A stretch of DNA of 64,000 nt, from assembly GCA_046964515.1 (NCBI GenBank), contig JBKUYM010000001.1:486007-550006 (forward strand), written 5' to 3'. Within the stretch, counting starts at the first letter, position 1. The number at the start of each line of letters is the position of its first letter. Below, in pieces: positions 26,866-36,334 of the stretch. Under the pieces are notes generated by a model that worked only from the letters and a program-made list of their open reading frames with translations, did no database searches and was not told where the DNA came from. The position numbers and the translations under genes are program-made. This DNA comes from UMGS1663 sp046964515. Its GTDB lineage: Bacteria; Bacillota; Clostridia; TANB77; CAG-508.

Positions 26866-27462
26866 ATGAAAAAATGGTTTGGAATAGGAATTATTATAAC
26901 AATTTTGTTAGCCGTTGTATTAACCGTAGCAGTACAAATGTTGATTAATCAAAATACATCAAAATATCAGATTTCTAGTGAAAAGCAATTAGCACAAAAA
27001 GAAGAAGAACAGGCTAATCAGCAACAAGAAAATATAGAATTAATAACCACTTCTACTGCAGAAGAATCGATTTCACCGAATGCTATTATTGTTTTTAAAA
27101 CTTATTATAATGGTTGTGATCATACGGTTACACAAACAGTCGATGTACCAAAGGATTTAATCAATAAAGGCAGGCAGGAAGTTATTAAAAGATATAAGGA
27201 TTGGGACTTAGGCTCTTTTGAAAATACACAAATTGTATTATATAAAGATGCTGATGGAATTTGCAATGAGCATTATTTGATAAAAGAAAATAATGGATAT
27301 GTGGCAGTGTATTATTTAGATGAGCAGGGAAACGAAACTTTAAAAGAAACGACTTCTATAGTAATGAATTATCTACCAGAAACAGATATAGAACGATTAA
27401 AACAGGGAATTAAGGTCGTAGGGGATGAACAATTAAATGCAACCTTAGAAGATTATGAATAA
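26866..27462 (+). CDS. Membrane-anchored protein with BofC C-terminal-like domain
   Basis: The 198-residue protein has one N-terminal membrane helix (FGIGIIITILLAVVLTVAVQ), a Gln/Glu-rich linker and a C-terminal domain with YLIKENNGYVAVYYLDEQGN, TTSIVMNYLPETDIERL and GIKVVGDEQLNATLEDYE. This resembles the BofC C-terminal domain found in clostridial proteins; in Bacillus BofC restrains the SpoIVB protease between forespore membranes. Whether this protein does that is unknown. It follows comEC by 73 nt and precedes a bidirectional terminator. Confidence 0.6.
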   Translation: MKKWFGIGIIITILLAVVLTVAVQMLINQNTSKYQISSEKQLAQKEEEQANQQQENIELITTSTAEESISPNAIIVFKTYYNGCDHTVTQTVDVPKDLINKGRQEVIKRYKDWDLGSFENTQIVLYKDADGICNEHYLIKENNGYVAVYYLDEQGNETLKETTSIVMNYLPETDIERLKQGIKVVGDEQLNATLEDYE

Positions 27463-27500
27463 AAATAACTAAGAGATTTTATCTCTTAGTTATTTTTGTA
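27462..27500. terminator. Bidirectional terminator
   Basis: AAAATAACTAAGAGAT and TCTCTTAGTTATTTTT form a long perfect stem with a TTTA loop, shared by the convergent BofC-like gene and pgsA. Confidence 0.92.
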
Positions 27501-27504
27501 GAAT

Positions 27505-28083
27505 CTATTCTTTTTTTATATTTTCCTCTTGTTTGGTAATTTTTAAATTTTCCTTTTTCAAATAGCCTTGTCTATAGAATGCTTCAAAATACATAATTAA
27601 AGAGAAAACAGTGGTTGCTAAAGCGATATAATAAATATACATATCAAAATGCCAGTCTAAATGGAAATAATTAATAATTAAAGAACAGGTAATGGCAATA
27701 TAGAAAATCACAGTAGCCAATTTACCATACCATTTACTAGAAACGACTAGCTCTTTTCCATAAAGGAAGGAAGCACCTGCTATCATAATGACTTCTTTTA
27801 GAAAAACAATTACTAACATCCAAAAAGGAATGATGTGTTTTAAAGAAAGTGCAATTAAAATAGAGATTTGTGTTACTTTATCAGCTAATGGATCCATTAA
27901 TTTTCCAAAATCTGTAATGAAATTATATTTTCTAGCGATGTAACCATCTAGTACATCTGTAATTCCAGAAGTGGTAAGAATAATGAAGGCTTCTAAATAT
28001 CTTTCTTGGAAAACAAGTACTAAAATAAATGGTACTAAAATAAATCGAACGAGTGTTAAAAGATTTGGTATGTGTTTCATCAT
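27505..28083 (-). CDS. pgsA: CDP-diacylglycerol--glycerol-3-phosphate 3-phosphatidyltransferase
   Basis: PgsA makes phosphatidylglycerol phosphate, the committed step of acidic phospholipid synthesis, in the membrane. The CDP-alcohol phosphatidyltransferase motif D-x2-DG-x2-AR-x8-G-x3-D-x3-D is visible as DVLDGYIARKYNFITDFGKLMDPLADK. Several hydrophobic helices surround it. About 192 residues. The ATG at 28083 is preferred over one 24 nt earlier because AGGGGGAA stands at the right distance. Confidence 0.93.
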   Translation of the reverse strand: MMKHIPNLLTLVRFILVPFILVLVFQERYLEAFIILTTSGITDVLDGYIARKYNFITDFGKLMDPLADKVTQISILIALSLKHIIPFWMLVIVFLKEVIMIAGASFLYGKELVVSSKWYGKLATVIFYIAITCSLIINYFHLDWHFDMYIYYIALATTVFSLIMYFEAFYRQGYLKKENLKITKQEENIKKE

Positions 28084-28203
28084 AAATATATTCCCCCTAA
28101 ACTGCATAAATTAATATATTTCATACATTATTTTCTATTTTACCTGTATTTTTACAAAAAGGAAAGACTTTATTTAAATTCTTAATAAATTTTCATAAAT
28201 TCT

Positions 28204-30552
28204 TCATGATAGGATTGAAAAAGATAACTGTTCATTTTCGATAGAAGTGATTACCCTTTGTCCGTTTTTTAATTCACCTTTTAAAATGCGATCAGACAAT
28301 TCATCTTCTAGATATCTTTGAATAGCTCTTCTTAAAGGACGAGCACCATATTTGGTATCTGTACCTTTCTTTAATAGAAACTCTTTAGAAGCAATATCTA
28401 ATTCTAAAGTAATATTTTTATCCATTAAAGCTTTTTTGGTATCTTCAATCATTAAGTCTACAATTTGTAGTAATTGTTCTTGATTTAGTGGTTCAAATAC
28501 GACAATTTCATCCACTCTATTAATAAATTCTGGTCTAAAAGTCTCTTTTAGAGCGTCTATCATTTTATTTTTTTGAATAGTAGAAGTACCAGTAAATCCA
28601 ATAGAATTCGTATTTAAATTAGAACCAGCATTCGATGTCATGATAATAATGGTATTTTCAAAACTAACGGCGTTACCTTGGCTATCTGTTAATCTACCAT
28701 CATCTAAAACTTGTAATAAAATATTGAAAACGTCAGGATGAGCTTTTTCAATTTCATCTAGTAAAACAATAGAATATGGTTTCCTTTTTACTTTTTCTGT
28801 TAATTGGCCAGCATCATCATAGCCAACATATCCTGGAGGAGAACCAATTAGTTTGGAAGTAGAGTGACTTTCCATATATTCTGACATGTCAACACGAATA
28901 ATAGCTTCTTCATCGCCAAACATTTCATAAGCAAGACTTTTAGCAAGTTCTGTTTTACCAACACCTGTAGGACCTACAAAGATAAAAGAAGGTGGCCTTT
29001 TGGTACTTTTTAGTCCTGCACGATTTCTACGAATAGCGCGAGATACAGAAGATACAGCATCTTGTTGTCCAATTACTCTTTTATGTAAGTTATCTTCTAA
29101 ATGCAACAATTTTTGGGTTTCTTCTTCTGTAATTTTTTTAACAGGAATTTTAGTCCAACTCTCGATAACTTCTGCGATATCTTGTACAGTTAATTCTTGC
29201 AGAGTTACTTTTTGACTAATATGGTTAATTTGCTCTGTCAGACTACATTCTTTTGCTTTTAATTCAGCTGCTTTTTGATAATCTTCTTCTGAATCTGCAG
29301 AAGCTGCTTCTTCTTTTTCTTCTAATACTTTCTTTAATTCATTTTTTAAAACTTCTAATTGGTATAATTCTTTATTATTTAAATTAATTCTAGAACAAGC
29401 TTCATCTAAAATATCAATTGCTTTATCTGGTAGAAAGCGGTCATGAATATATTTTTCAGACATGATAACCGTTTGTCTAATAACATCGTTAGAAATTTTT
29501 ACTTTATGAAAATCTTCATAATATTTTTTGATACCTTCTAGAATACCAATAGAATCTAAAATAGAAGGTTCTTCTACAATGATTGGCTGGAATCTACGTT
29601 CTAAGGCACTATCTTTTTCTATATATTTACGATATTCTTTTAAAGTCGTAGTACCAATTAATTGAATTTCTCCATTAGAAAGAGAAGGCTTTAAGATATT
29701 AGCAGCATTCATAGAATGTTCTGCATCACCAGCACCAATAATATTATGAATTTCATCAATCACTAAAATAATATTTCCTAAAGCTTTACATTCATCAATA
29801 ATAGATTTCATTCTTGCTTCAAATTGTCCTCTAAATTGTGTACCGGCAATAACAGCCGTCATATCTAGCAAATAGACCTCTTTATTTAATAATTTAGCTG
29901 GAACCTTACCGGCTGCAATTTTTATAGCTAATCCTTGTGCAATGGCGGTTTTACCAACACCAGGTTCACCAATTAAGCAAGGGTTATTCTTAGAACGTCT
30001 ATTTAGAATTTGTATCATTCTTTGAATTTCTTTATCTCTACCAATAATCATATCTAATTCATTATTTTTAGCTTTATTGGTTAAATTGGTTCCGAAAGTA
30101 TCTAAAGCCTTTCTTTTTTTGTCTTTGGGTTTTTTATCCACTTTTACTTTTTTCTTTTCAGAATTATTAGCATTGTCTGTTTCTCCTGATGTAGGATTGC
30201 CACCGAAAATATTTGCAAAAATAGAACCAAGTGGAACACTATTTGGAGAACCTTCTTCATTTGAACTTTCTAAATTGTCTGTATTTAAATCTTCAGGAAG
30301 TTCATCCATATTAATAATGGTATCCATATCTATATGGTCAGACATGTCTTTAAACATATCTTCTAATTGATTAGTCATATCTTTAATATCTTCATCAGAT
30401 AAATTGGCTTGTTTAGTAAGTGCTTCTAAAGGATTAATGCCTTTCTTTTTAGCACAATCATAACATAGACCTTCCATAGCAACAGAGTGGTCTGGCATTT
30501 GTTTGTTTATGAAGATCACTGCTGTATTTTTATTACATATTGAACATAACAT
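28204..30552 (-). CDS. clpE: ClpE/ClpC-type AAA+ protease unfoldase
   Basis: The 782-residue Hsp100 protein has an N-terminal zinc finger (CSICNKN, then CYDCAKKKG) like ClpE instead of the ClpC N-domain. Nucleotide domain 1 has GEPGVGKTAIAQ and LVIDEIHNIIGAG. A UVR-like middle segment (EEDYQKAAELKAKE) follows, then nucleotide domain 2 with GPTGVGKTELAKSLA, LLDEIEKAHPDVFN and the C-terminal KYGARPLRRAIQ. It should feed substrates to ClpP under stress. AAAGGAG precedes the ATG. It is monocistronic; I saw no clear CtsR or CIRCE site in the short upstream gap. Confidence 0.9.
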   Translation of the reverse strand: MLCSICNKNTAVIFINKQMPDHSVAMEGLCYDCAKKKGINPLEALTKQANLSDEDIKDMTNQLEDMFKDMSDHIDMDTIINMDELPEDLNTDNLESSNEEGSPNSVPLGSIFANIFGGNPTSGETDNANNSEKKKVKVDKKPKDKKRKALDTFGTNLTNKAKNNELDMIIGRDKEIQRMIQILNRRSKNNPCLIGEPGVGKTAIAQGLAIKIAAGKVPAKLLNKEVYLLDMTAVIAGTQFRGQFEARMKSIIDECKALGNIILVIDEIHNIIGAGDAEHSMNAANILKPSLSNGEIQLIGTTTLKEYRKYIEKDSALERRFQPIIVEEPSILDSIGILEGIKKYYEDFHKVKISNDVIRQTVIMSEKYIHDRFLPDKAIDILDEACSRINLNNKELYQLEVLKNELKKVLEEKEEAASADSEEDYQKAAELKAKECSLTEQINHISQKVTLQELTVQDIAEVIESWTKIPVKKITEEETQKLLHLEDNLHKRVIGQQDAVSSVSRAIRRNRAGLKSTKRPPSFIFVGPTGVGKTELAKSLAYEMFGDEEAIIRVDMSEYMESHSTSKLIGSPPGYVGYDDAGQLTEKVKRKPYSIVLLDEIEKAHPDVFNILLQVLDDGRLTDSQGNAVSFENTIIIMTSNAGSNLNTNSIGFTGTSTIQKNKMIDALKETFRPEFINRVDEIVVFEPLNQEQLLQIVDLMIEDTKKALMDKNITLELDIASKEFLLKKGTDTKYGARPLRRAIQRYLEDELSDRILKGELKNGQRVITSIENEQLSFSILS

Positions 30553-30788
30553 ATATTCTTAACTCCTTTTCTTTTTTCACTCCTATATCATACACGAAAA
30601 CATTAAAATAGTCAATGAAAAAGGCTTGTTTCACAAGGAATTCACAAAGTCTTAAGAAAAACTTTAAATAACGAGAAATAAAAGATGACTACATTATGAA
30701 AACTATAAATTACTATAAAGAAATAAAATTCTTTAAAACAAGATAGGGGTTTTTTATAATGGAAAAAAGGATAATAGAGGGAGAAAAA

Positions 30789-31874
30789 ATGAAAAAAAGT
30801 AGAAAGAAACCAGAAAAAGGAATTACGATGATTGCTTTAGTAATTACGACGATTATATTAATCATTTTAGCAGGAATTAGTATAAATACTTTAATTGGAG
30901 ATAGTGGTATTATTACTAAAGCCAAACAAGCAAGACAAAATATTATCTTAGCAGGTGAAGCAGAAGCTATGCAATTAAACCAATTGTATTATGAATTAGA
31001 GATAGGCGGAGAATTAACAGAGGATGAAGAAAGTAGTAAAAAAGATGAAATTATTAACTTATTGCAAAAGCAAGTAGAAGAATTACAAAAACAAGTGGCT
31101 ACTTTACAAACAGAAAACGAGGAATTAAAGAAACAAATACAAGAATTAACAGAGCAAATAGCCAATTTGCAACAAGAAATAGAAAGCTTAAAACAGCAAA
31201 TTACTAATAAAGATATAGAAATAGCAGACCTAAAAAAACAAGTGAGTGAAAAGGAAGCTAAAATCCAAGAGTTACAAAATCAATTAAATAGTTTAAATTC
31301 TTTACTTTCACAGACAAATGCTACAGCCGATAAAATTTTATCTGGTTATAAAGCCTATAGTGGCGGAAAATTATTAACAGGAACCATGGCTAATCGAGGA
31401 GCAGTAAGTAGTAGCTTAAATTGTGGAGGAAGTTATACCATACCAGAAGGATATCATAATGGTTCTGGAAAAATAACGGCTAATAGCTTAGCTAGTCAAA
31501 CTTCAGCAACAGCGACAAGTGCAGATATAGCAGAAGGAAAAACAGCATGGGTAAATGGAAATAAATTAACTGGAACTGGAAAAATAAGAGAATTACACAA
31601 ATTTGAAGGAAATTTTTCATTTAATACAAGTGGCAACAATATGGATATAAATATTGCCTCCATTGCTAATTATGAGTCTTTAACTGTAGAGAATATGGTA
31701 GTTGCGCTAAATGATGTAGTAGGAACTTTAAGTGGTACAGGTGGTGCGATTAGTCCAACTGTAAGTATTCAAAGTTATGATGCTACTAAAGGAATTGTTA
31801 GGATACGTATTACTTATGGTACTTATGTAGTAAGATCTTTAACTGGTAAATATATTTTAGTGGTAATAGGTTAA
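30789..31874 (+). CDS. Prepilin-like surface protein with long coiled coil
   Basis: The 361-residue protein begins with the same prepilin-like helix as the genes at 3130, 18224 and 37750 (KGITMIALVITTIILIILAG, LIGDSGIITKAKQAR). Residues about 85-170 are a long heptad coiled coil (LLQKQVEELQKQVATLQ, LKKQIQELTEQIANLQQ). A Gly/Ser/Thr-rich region with GYKAYSGGKLLTGTMANRG follows, a motif seen in phage tail and surface proteins, then a beta domain (residues 270-361). ATG at 30789 is chosen for AGAGGGAG; an ATG 30 nt earlier is weaker. Likely a surface stalk with a binding tip. No DGR variable repeat is visible at its end. Confidence 0.7.
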   Translation: MKKSRKKPEKGITMIALVITTIILIILAGISINTLIGDSGIITKAKQARQNIILAGEAEAMQLNQLYYELEIGGELTEDEESSKKDEIINLLQKQVEELQKQVATLQTENEELKKQIQELTEQIANLQQEIESLKQQITNKDIEIADLKKQVSEKEAKIQELQNQLNSLNSLLSQTNATADKILSGYKAYSGGKLLTGTMANRGAVSSSLNCGGSYTIPEGYHNGSGKITANSLASQTSATATSADIAEGKTAWVNGNKLTGTGKIRELHKFEGNFSFNTSGNNMDINIASIANYESLTVENMVVALNDVVGTLSGTGGAISPTVSIQSYDATKGIVRIRITYGTYVVRSLTGKYILVVIG

Positions 31875-31879
31875 TAAAA

Positions 31880-31923
31880 AATACTTTTTAAGTATGTAAA
31901 ATACTTGAAAAGTGTTTTTTTAT
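31880..31923 (+). terminator. Terminator of the coiled-coil surface protein gene
   Basis: AATACTTTTTAAGTAT pairs with ATACTTGAAAAGTGTT with one mismatch and wobble pairs, then a run of T. Confidence 0.8.
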
Positions 31924-32020
31924 AGGAGTAAGCTTATAAAAATAAAAAGGCTTTTAATCAAACTCTTGCAATCACCATAGGGCAATGATATAATAACAAA
32001 AAAAGTGAGAAGGAGTTAGC

Positions 32021-32878
32021 ATGAAAAAAAGGAACCTTATTTATATTGCTATTAGTGTATTTTGTGTAATTGCGATTGCAGCAGGTGTGTATTACCAAAT
32101 TTTTGGACAAGACGATAAAAAACCAACCAACAATCATGTTTCTAATACACAAACTGATGGAGAGCAAATCGATGATCCAGAAGAAATAAAAGAAGAATTT
32201 AATAGTTTATTTACAAATATGTTATATGAACAAGGTTATGACCTTTCTAGTATTCAGAAAATTGCAGGATTAGAGAATCAGGATATTGTTTATGCGGCTT
32301 ATAATATAAAAGAAGAAAAAGACGGAAAATATAATGTAGATATTAATTTGCCAGTATTTAATATTGCGGGGGAAAAAGCTGCTGAATTTAACGCCAATAC
32401 ACAATCTATTTTTGCAAATAAAGCAAATGATATATTAAATAATGCAAACCAATATACTATTTATAATGTAGATTATGTAGCTTATATGAATGATCAGATT
32501 TTATCTTTAGTTATAAAATCTATTTTAAAAGAAGGAAACAGTGCACAAAGAATTATTGTACAAACTTATAATTATGATGTAGTAACAGGAAAAGAAGTGT
32601 CTTTAAATGAAGTTTTAGAAGCACAAGGTTACAGCATAAAAGAAGTTAATCAAAAAATAGAAGAACAAGTAGAAGAAGCTAATAAGCAAGCAGAAGCGTT
32701 ATCTCAGGCAGTCAGTCAAACCGGACAGACGGTTTATAAAAGAGATATTAACAATGCCATGTATGTAACAGATAATGTTACGAACTTCTTTATAGGAGAA
32801 GGAGGCACTATTTATATTGTTTATGCTTATGGAAATTCAAACTTTACATCAGAAATGGATATTATAAAAGTTTCATAA
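32021..32878 (+). CDS. Membrane-anchored DUF4163/DUF3298-type extracytoplasmic protein
   Basis: The 285-residue protein has one N-terminal membrane helix (NLIYIAISVFCVIAIAAGVYY) and an outside domain with YNVDINLPVFNI, YNVDYVAYMNDQILSLVI, IIVQTYNYDVVTGKEVSLNE and a FFIGEGGTIYIVYAYG close. This pattern is that of the PdaC/RsiV-like domain (DUF4163 plus DUF3298), found in anti-sigma factors and lysozyme-binding proteins. Here no sigma factor gene is adjacent, so the role is open. The next gene begins 10 nt later with AAGGAGAAG between. Confidence 0.65.
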   Translation: MKKRNLIYIAISVFCVIAIAAGVYYQIFGQDDKKPTNNHVSNTQTDGEQIDDPEEIKEEFNSLFTNMLYEQGYDLSSIQKIAGLENQDIVYAAYNIKEEKDGKYNVDINLPVFNIAGEKAAEFNANTQSIFANKANDILNNANQYTIYNVDYVAYMNDQILSLVIKSILKEGNSAQRIIVQTYNYDVVTGKEVSLNEVLEAQGYSIKEVNQKIEEQVEEANKQAEALSQAVSQTGQTVYKRDINNAMYVTDNVTNFFIGEGGTIYIVYAYGNSNFTSEMDIIKVS

Positions 32879-32888
32879 GGAGAAGAAG

Positions 32889-33671
32889 ATGATAGACATA
32901 TTAAGAGCGAAAAAAGTTTTTGCAAACTATATCAAAAATTATAATCCAGAAGACCCTAAAATACGAATAAAAATAAAGCATATTCAAAGAGTAGCTAAAG
33001 CGAATAAGTCTATTGCACAGGCATTAGGACTAGAGCAAGAGGATATTCTTCTTGCAGAACTAATTGGTTTATTACATGATATTGGAAGATTTGAACAAGT
33101 TAGAATTTATCATACTTTTTTAGATAAAGTCAGTATTAACCATGCACAAGAAGGAATACAGGTCTTATTTGAACAAGGACTTATTAGAGAATTTATAGAA
33201 GATACACAATATGATGAAATCATAAAAAAAGCAATCTTAAATCATAATCGATTAGCAATAGAAGAAGGGTTAAATCAAAGAGAATTATTACATGCTAAAA
33301 TGATTCGTGATGCCGATAAAATGGATATTTTTGAAGTAATTACGACAGAAGAACTAAAACATAATGTGGCTTTTCCAGAAAAGCCGATTGCAGAGGCTAA
33401 GATAAGCAAAGAAGTACTAGAGAAATTTAGACAAGGAATCCCTATTCGTTATGAAGAGATGCAATCCAATATAGACCATATTATCATATGGATAACTTAT
33501 GTTTATGACTTGAATTTTTCTGTGACATTAGAAAAAATAAGACAAAAAGAATATATTCGTAAACTAATTTGTATGGTAGATTATGAAGATGCAGAAACGA
33601 AAGAAATTATGGAACAAGTCTATAAAATCGTTAATGATTATATAGAAACAAAATGTAGTAAAGGATGTTAA
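32889..33671 (+). CDS. HD-domain phosphohydrolase
   Basis: The 260-residue protein has an HD domain: IKHIQRVAKANKSIA, LLHDIGRFEQVR (the HD pair), ILNHNRLAIEE and IRDADKMDIFEV. The metal ligands His, His-Asp and Asp are all present. Such proteins hydrolyse nucleotides or cyclic nucleotides; the substrate is unknown. ATAAGGAGAAG is the ribosome site. It ends 2 nt before the topB start, so the three genes 32021-35635 look like an operon. Confidence 0.82.
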   Translation: MIDILRAKKVFANYIKNYNPEDPKIRIKIKHIQRVAKANKSIAQALGLEQEDILLAELIGLLHDIGRFEQVRIYHTFLDKVSINHAQEGIQVLFEQGLIREFIEDTQYDEIIKKAILNHNRLAIEEGLNQRELLHAKMIRDADKMDIFEVITTEELKHNVAFPEKPIAEAKISKEVLEKFRQGIPIRYEEMQSNIDHIIIWITYVYDLNFSVTLEKIRQKEYIRKLICMVDYEDAETKEIMEQVYKIVNDYIETKCSKGC

Positions 33672-33673
33672 AA

Positions 33674-35635
33674 ATGCCTAAAAGTATATTAATTACTGAA
33701 AAACCTTCTGTCGCCATGGAATTTGCAAAAGTATTGGGTATTAATGGTGCTAGAAAAGATGGTTATTTAGAAGCACAAGATTGGGTTGTTACTTGGTGTG
33801 TAGGACATTTAGTGACAATGTCTTACCCAGAAAAGTATGATGAAAAATTAAAGTTATGGCGTTTAGAGACGCTTCCTTTTATGCCCAAAGAATATAAATA
33901 TGAAGTCATTCCTAATGTAGAAAAACAATTTGGGGTTATTAAAAATTTGTTATTAAGAGAAGATATTGATACCATTTATGTATGTACAGACTCTGGAAGA
34001 GAAGGAGAATACATTTATCGATTGGTAGAGCAAATGATAGGTGTTACTGGAAAGAAAAGAAAACGCGTATGGATTGATTCACAAACAGAAGAGGAAATAA
34101 AAAGAGGCATTCAGGAAGCAAAAGATTTATCTGTTTATGATAGTTTATCTGATTCAGCTTATCTAAGGGCGAAAGAAGATTATTTAATTGGTATTAACTT
34201 TTCCAGATTATTATCAATCATATATGGAAGAAGAGTAGCCAAAGCCATTAATGAGGAAAAAGCCTCTATTTCTGTAGGTCGTGTTATGACTTGTGTTTTA
34301 GGAATGGTAGTGCAAAGAGAAAGAGAAATTAGAAATTTTGTAAAAACTACTTTTTATAAAATTGTAGGTACTTTTGGAGATGAGAAGGGGAATTTTTCGG
34401 CAGAATGGAAAGTAAGCAATACTTCCTCTATGTGGGAATCACCCAAATTATATAATGAAACAGGCTTTAAAAAAATAGAAGATGCGAAGGCTTTTATAGT
34501 TTCTTTACAAAATAAAAAGGCCATTGTCTCAGAGGTGAAAAAAACCAAACAAAAAGAAAATGCTCCATTACTATTTAATTTAGCCGAAATACAAAATGAA
34601 TGTACAAAGAGATTCAAAATTAAACCAGATGAAACATTAGAAATTATACAAAATTTATATGAAAAAAAGTTAGTTACCTATCCTAGAACAGATGCTAGAG
34701 TTTTATCAACAGCTGTGGCAAAAGTAATTTCCAAAAATCTAAATGGAATAGCAAAGGGATTTGGAGATGAGGAAATTCAAGGAATTGTAAAAAAAATGGC
34801 AGAAGAAAAATATAGTACGAATTTAGTAAAAACAAAGTATGTTAATGATAGTAAAATTACTGACCATTATGCTATTATACCAACGGGACAAGGTTTTGAA
34901 AATTATGAAAAATTGCCAGAATTACATAAACAAATTTATAAAGTAATTGTTAAACGTTTTTTAGCCATTTTTTATCCACCAGCAGAATATAATAAAATTT
35001 CTGTAACCATTTTAGTAGAAGGAGAACAATTTAGTACGAGCGGAAAAGTTTGTACACAAATGGGATATTTAGAAGTCCTAAAACCTAAAAACAAGGAGGA
35101 GTTATCCACTAAGAAAGAACAAAATGTGGAAAATGTAAAACCAGAAGAGCCAATAGAAGAAAATACAAATTTAGAAATGTTAAATAGTCTAAAAAAAGGG
35201 CAAGAAATAGGTGTACAAAATTATGAGACGAAAGATGCAGAAACATCTCCGCCAAGTAGATATAATTCTGGTTCTATGATTTTAGCAATGGAAAATGCAG
35301 GAAAGCTAATAGAAGAAGAGGAACTAAGGGAGCAAATTAAAGGTGCTGGAATAGGAACGAGTGCAACAAGAGCAGAAATCATGAAAAAATTAGAGAAAAT
35401 CCAATATATTGCCATTAATGCAAAAACACAGATTATTACTCCAACACAAAAAGGAGAAATTATTTATGATGTGGTAGCTTCTTCTATGCCGGATATGTTA
35501 AATCCTAAATTAACAGCTAGCTGGGAAAAAGGATTAGAGATGGTAGCTAAAAGTGAAATTAATGCAGACCAATTTATGGAGAAATTAGAAAATTATATTC
35601 AATCGAAATTTAATAAACTAGTGATAAAATATTAG
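33674..35635 (+). CDS. topB: DNA topoisomerase III (type IA)
   Basis: The 653-residue type IA topoisomerase is the second in this window after topA. It has a TOPRIM domain (ILITEKPSVAMEFAKVLG, CTDSGREGEYIYRLVEQM), the catalytic tyrosine in KKLVTYPRTDARVLS (near residue 335) and GIGTSATRAEIM. It lacks zinc ribbons. TopB decatenates DNA in replication and repair. AAAGGATG lies upstream of the ATG; a TTG 9 nt earlier is possible. The reading frame is uninterrupted and has no in-frame CGG. Confidence 0.93.
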   Translation: MPKSILITEKPSVAMEFAKVLGINGARKDGYLEAQDWVVTWCVGHLVTMSYPEKYDEKLKLWRLETLPFMPKEYKYEVIPNVEKQFGVIKNLLLREDIDTIYVCTDSGREGEYIYRLVEQMIGVTGKKRKRVWIDSQTEEEIKRGIQEAKDLSVYDSLSDSAYLRAKEDYLIGINFSRLLSIIYGRRVAKAINEEKASISVGRVMTCVLGMVVQREREIRNFVKTTFYKIVGTFGDEKGNFSAEWKVSNTSSMWESPKLYNETGFKKIEDAKAFIVSLQNKKAIVSEVKKTKQKENAPLLFNLAEIQNECTKRFKIKPDETLEIIQNLYEKKLVTYPRTDARVLSTAVAKVISKNLNGIAKGFGDEEIQGIVKKMAEEKYSTNLVKTKYVNDSKITDHYAIIPTGQGFENYEKLPELHKQIYKVIVKRFLAIFYPPAEYNKISVTILVEGEQFSTSGKVCTQMGYLEVLKPKNKEELSTKKEQNVENVKPEEPIEENTNLEMLNSLKKGQEIGVQNYETKDAETSPPSRYNSGSMILAMENAGKLIEEEELREQIKGAGIGTSATRAEIMKKLEKIQYIAINAKTQIITPTQKGEIIYDVVASSMPDMLNPKLTASWEKGLEMVAKSEINADQFMEKLENYIQSKFNKLVIKY

Positions 35636-35689
35636 GATTATAAAAGAGGAGGTTCTTTTTTATAATTTTAAGTATAAAAGGAGGAATCA

Positions 35690-36334
35690 ATGGAAGACTA
35701 TACAAAGAATCTATCGCTTATGTCAAAAGAAGGAAAACAAGCTTATTTAGAAGAAATACAAAAGGAAGTAAAAGGAATTTTATCAGAACAACGATATTTA
35801 CATTGTGTAGGTACTATGAAAAAAGCAGGAGAATTAGCACTTCTTTATGGAGAAGATGATCAAATCGCCATGCTAACAGGAATTGTACATGATATTGCCA
35901 AAGAAATGGGTAAAGAAGCTTCTATGTTATATGTTATACAAAACAAGATAGAATTGGATGATTATGATAGAGTAGAAGATACGTTATTACATGCAAAAAT
36001 TGGTGCGGATATAGTTAAAAAGAAATATCATTTTACACAGGAAATGCAAGATGCCATTTTGTATCATACCACAGGAAGAGCAGGTATGACAAAACTAGAT
36101 AAGATTATTTATATAGCGGATAAAATAGAAGAAACAAGAAATTATGAAGGGGTGGAAACCTTTAGAAAATTAGCAAAACAAAATATGGAAGAGGCTATTA
36201 GGTGGCATATAGAAGAAATGACTATTCCACAGATGATTACAAAGCAAAGATTATTACATCCACTTTCTGTATTAGCCAGAAATGACCTTTTAAAAAGAAG
36301 AATATTTAAAGGAGGATTGGAATTTTATGCATAA
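35690..36334 (+). CDS. yqeK: YqeK-type HD-domain Ap4A hydrolase
   Basis: The 214-residue protein has the YqeK HD domain: YLHCVGTMKKAGELALLYG, GIVHDIAKEM (HD), LLHAKIGADIV, AILYHTTGRAGMTKLDKIIYIADKIEE. YqeK proteins hydrolyse diadenosine tetraphosphate symmetrically to ADP. In many Firmicutes yqeK lies with nadD and rsfS; here it stands between topB and a flavodiiron gene. AAAAGGAGG is the ribosome site. It overlaps the next gene by 8 nt. Confidence 0.88.
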   Translation: MEDYTKNLSLMSKEGKQAYLEEIQKEVKGILSEQRYLHCVGTMKKAGELALLYGEDDQIAMLTGIVHDIAKEMGKEASMLYVIQNKIELDDYDRVEDTLLHAKIGADIVKKKYHFTQEMQDAILYHTTGRAGMTKLDKIIYIADKIEETRNYEGVETFRKLAKQNMEEAIRWHIEEMTIPQMITKQRLLHPLSVLARNDLLKRRIFKGGLEFYA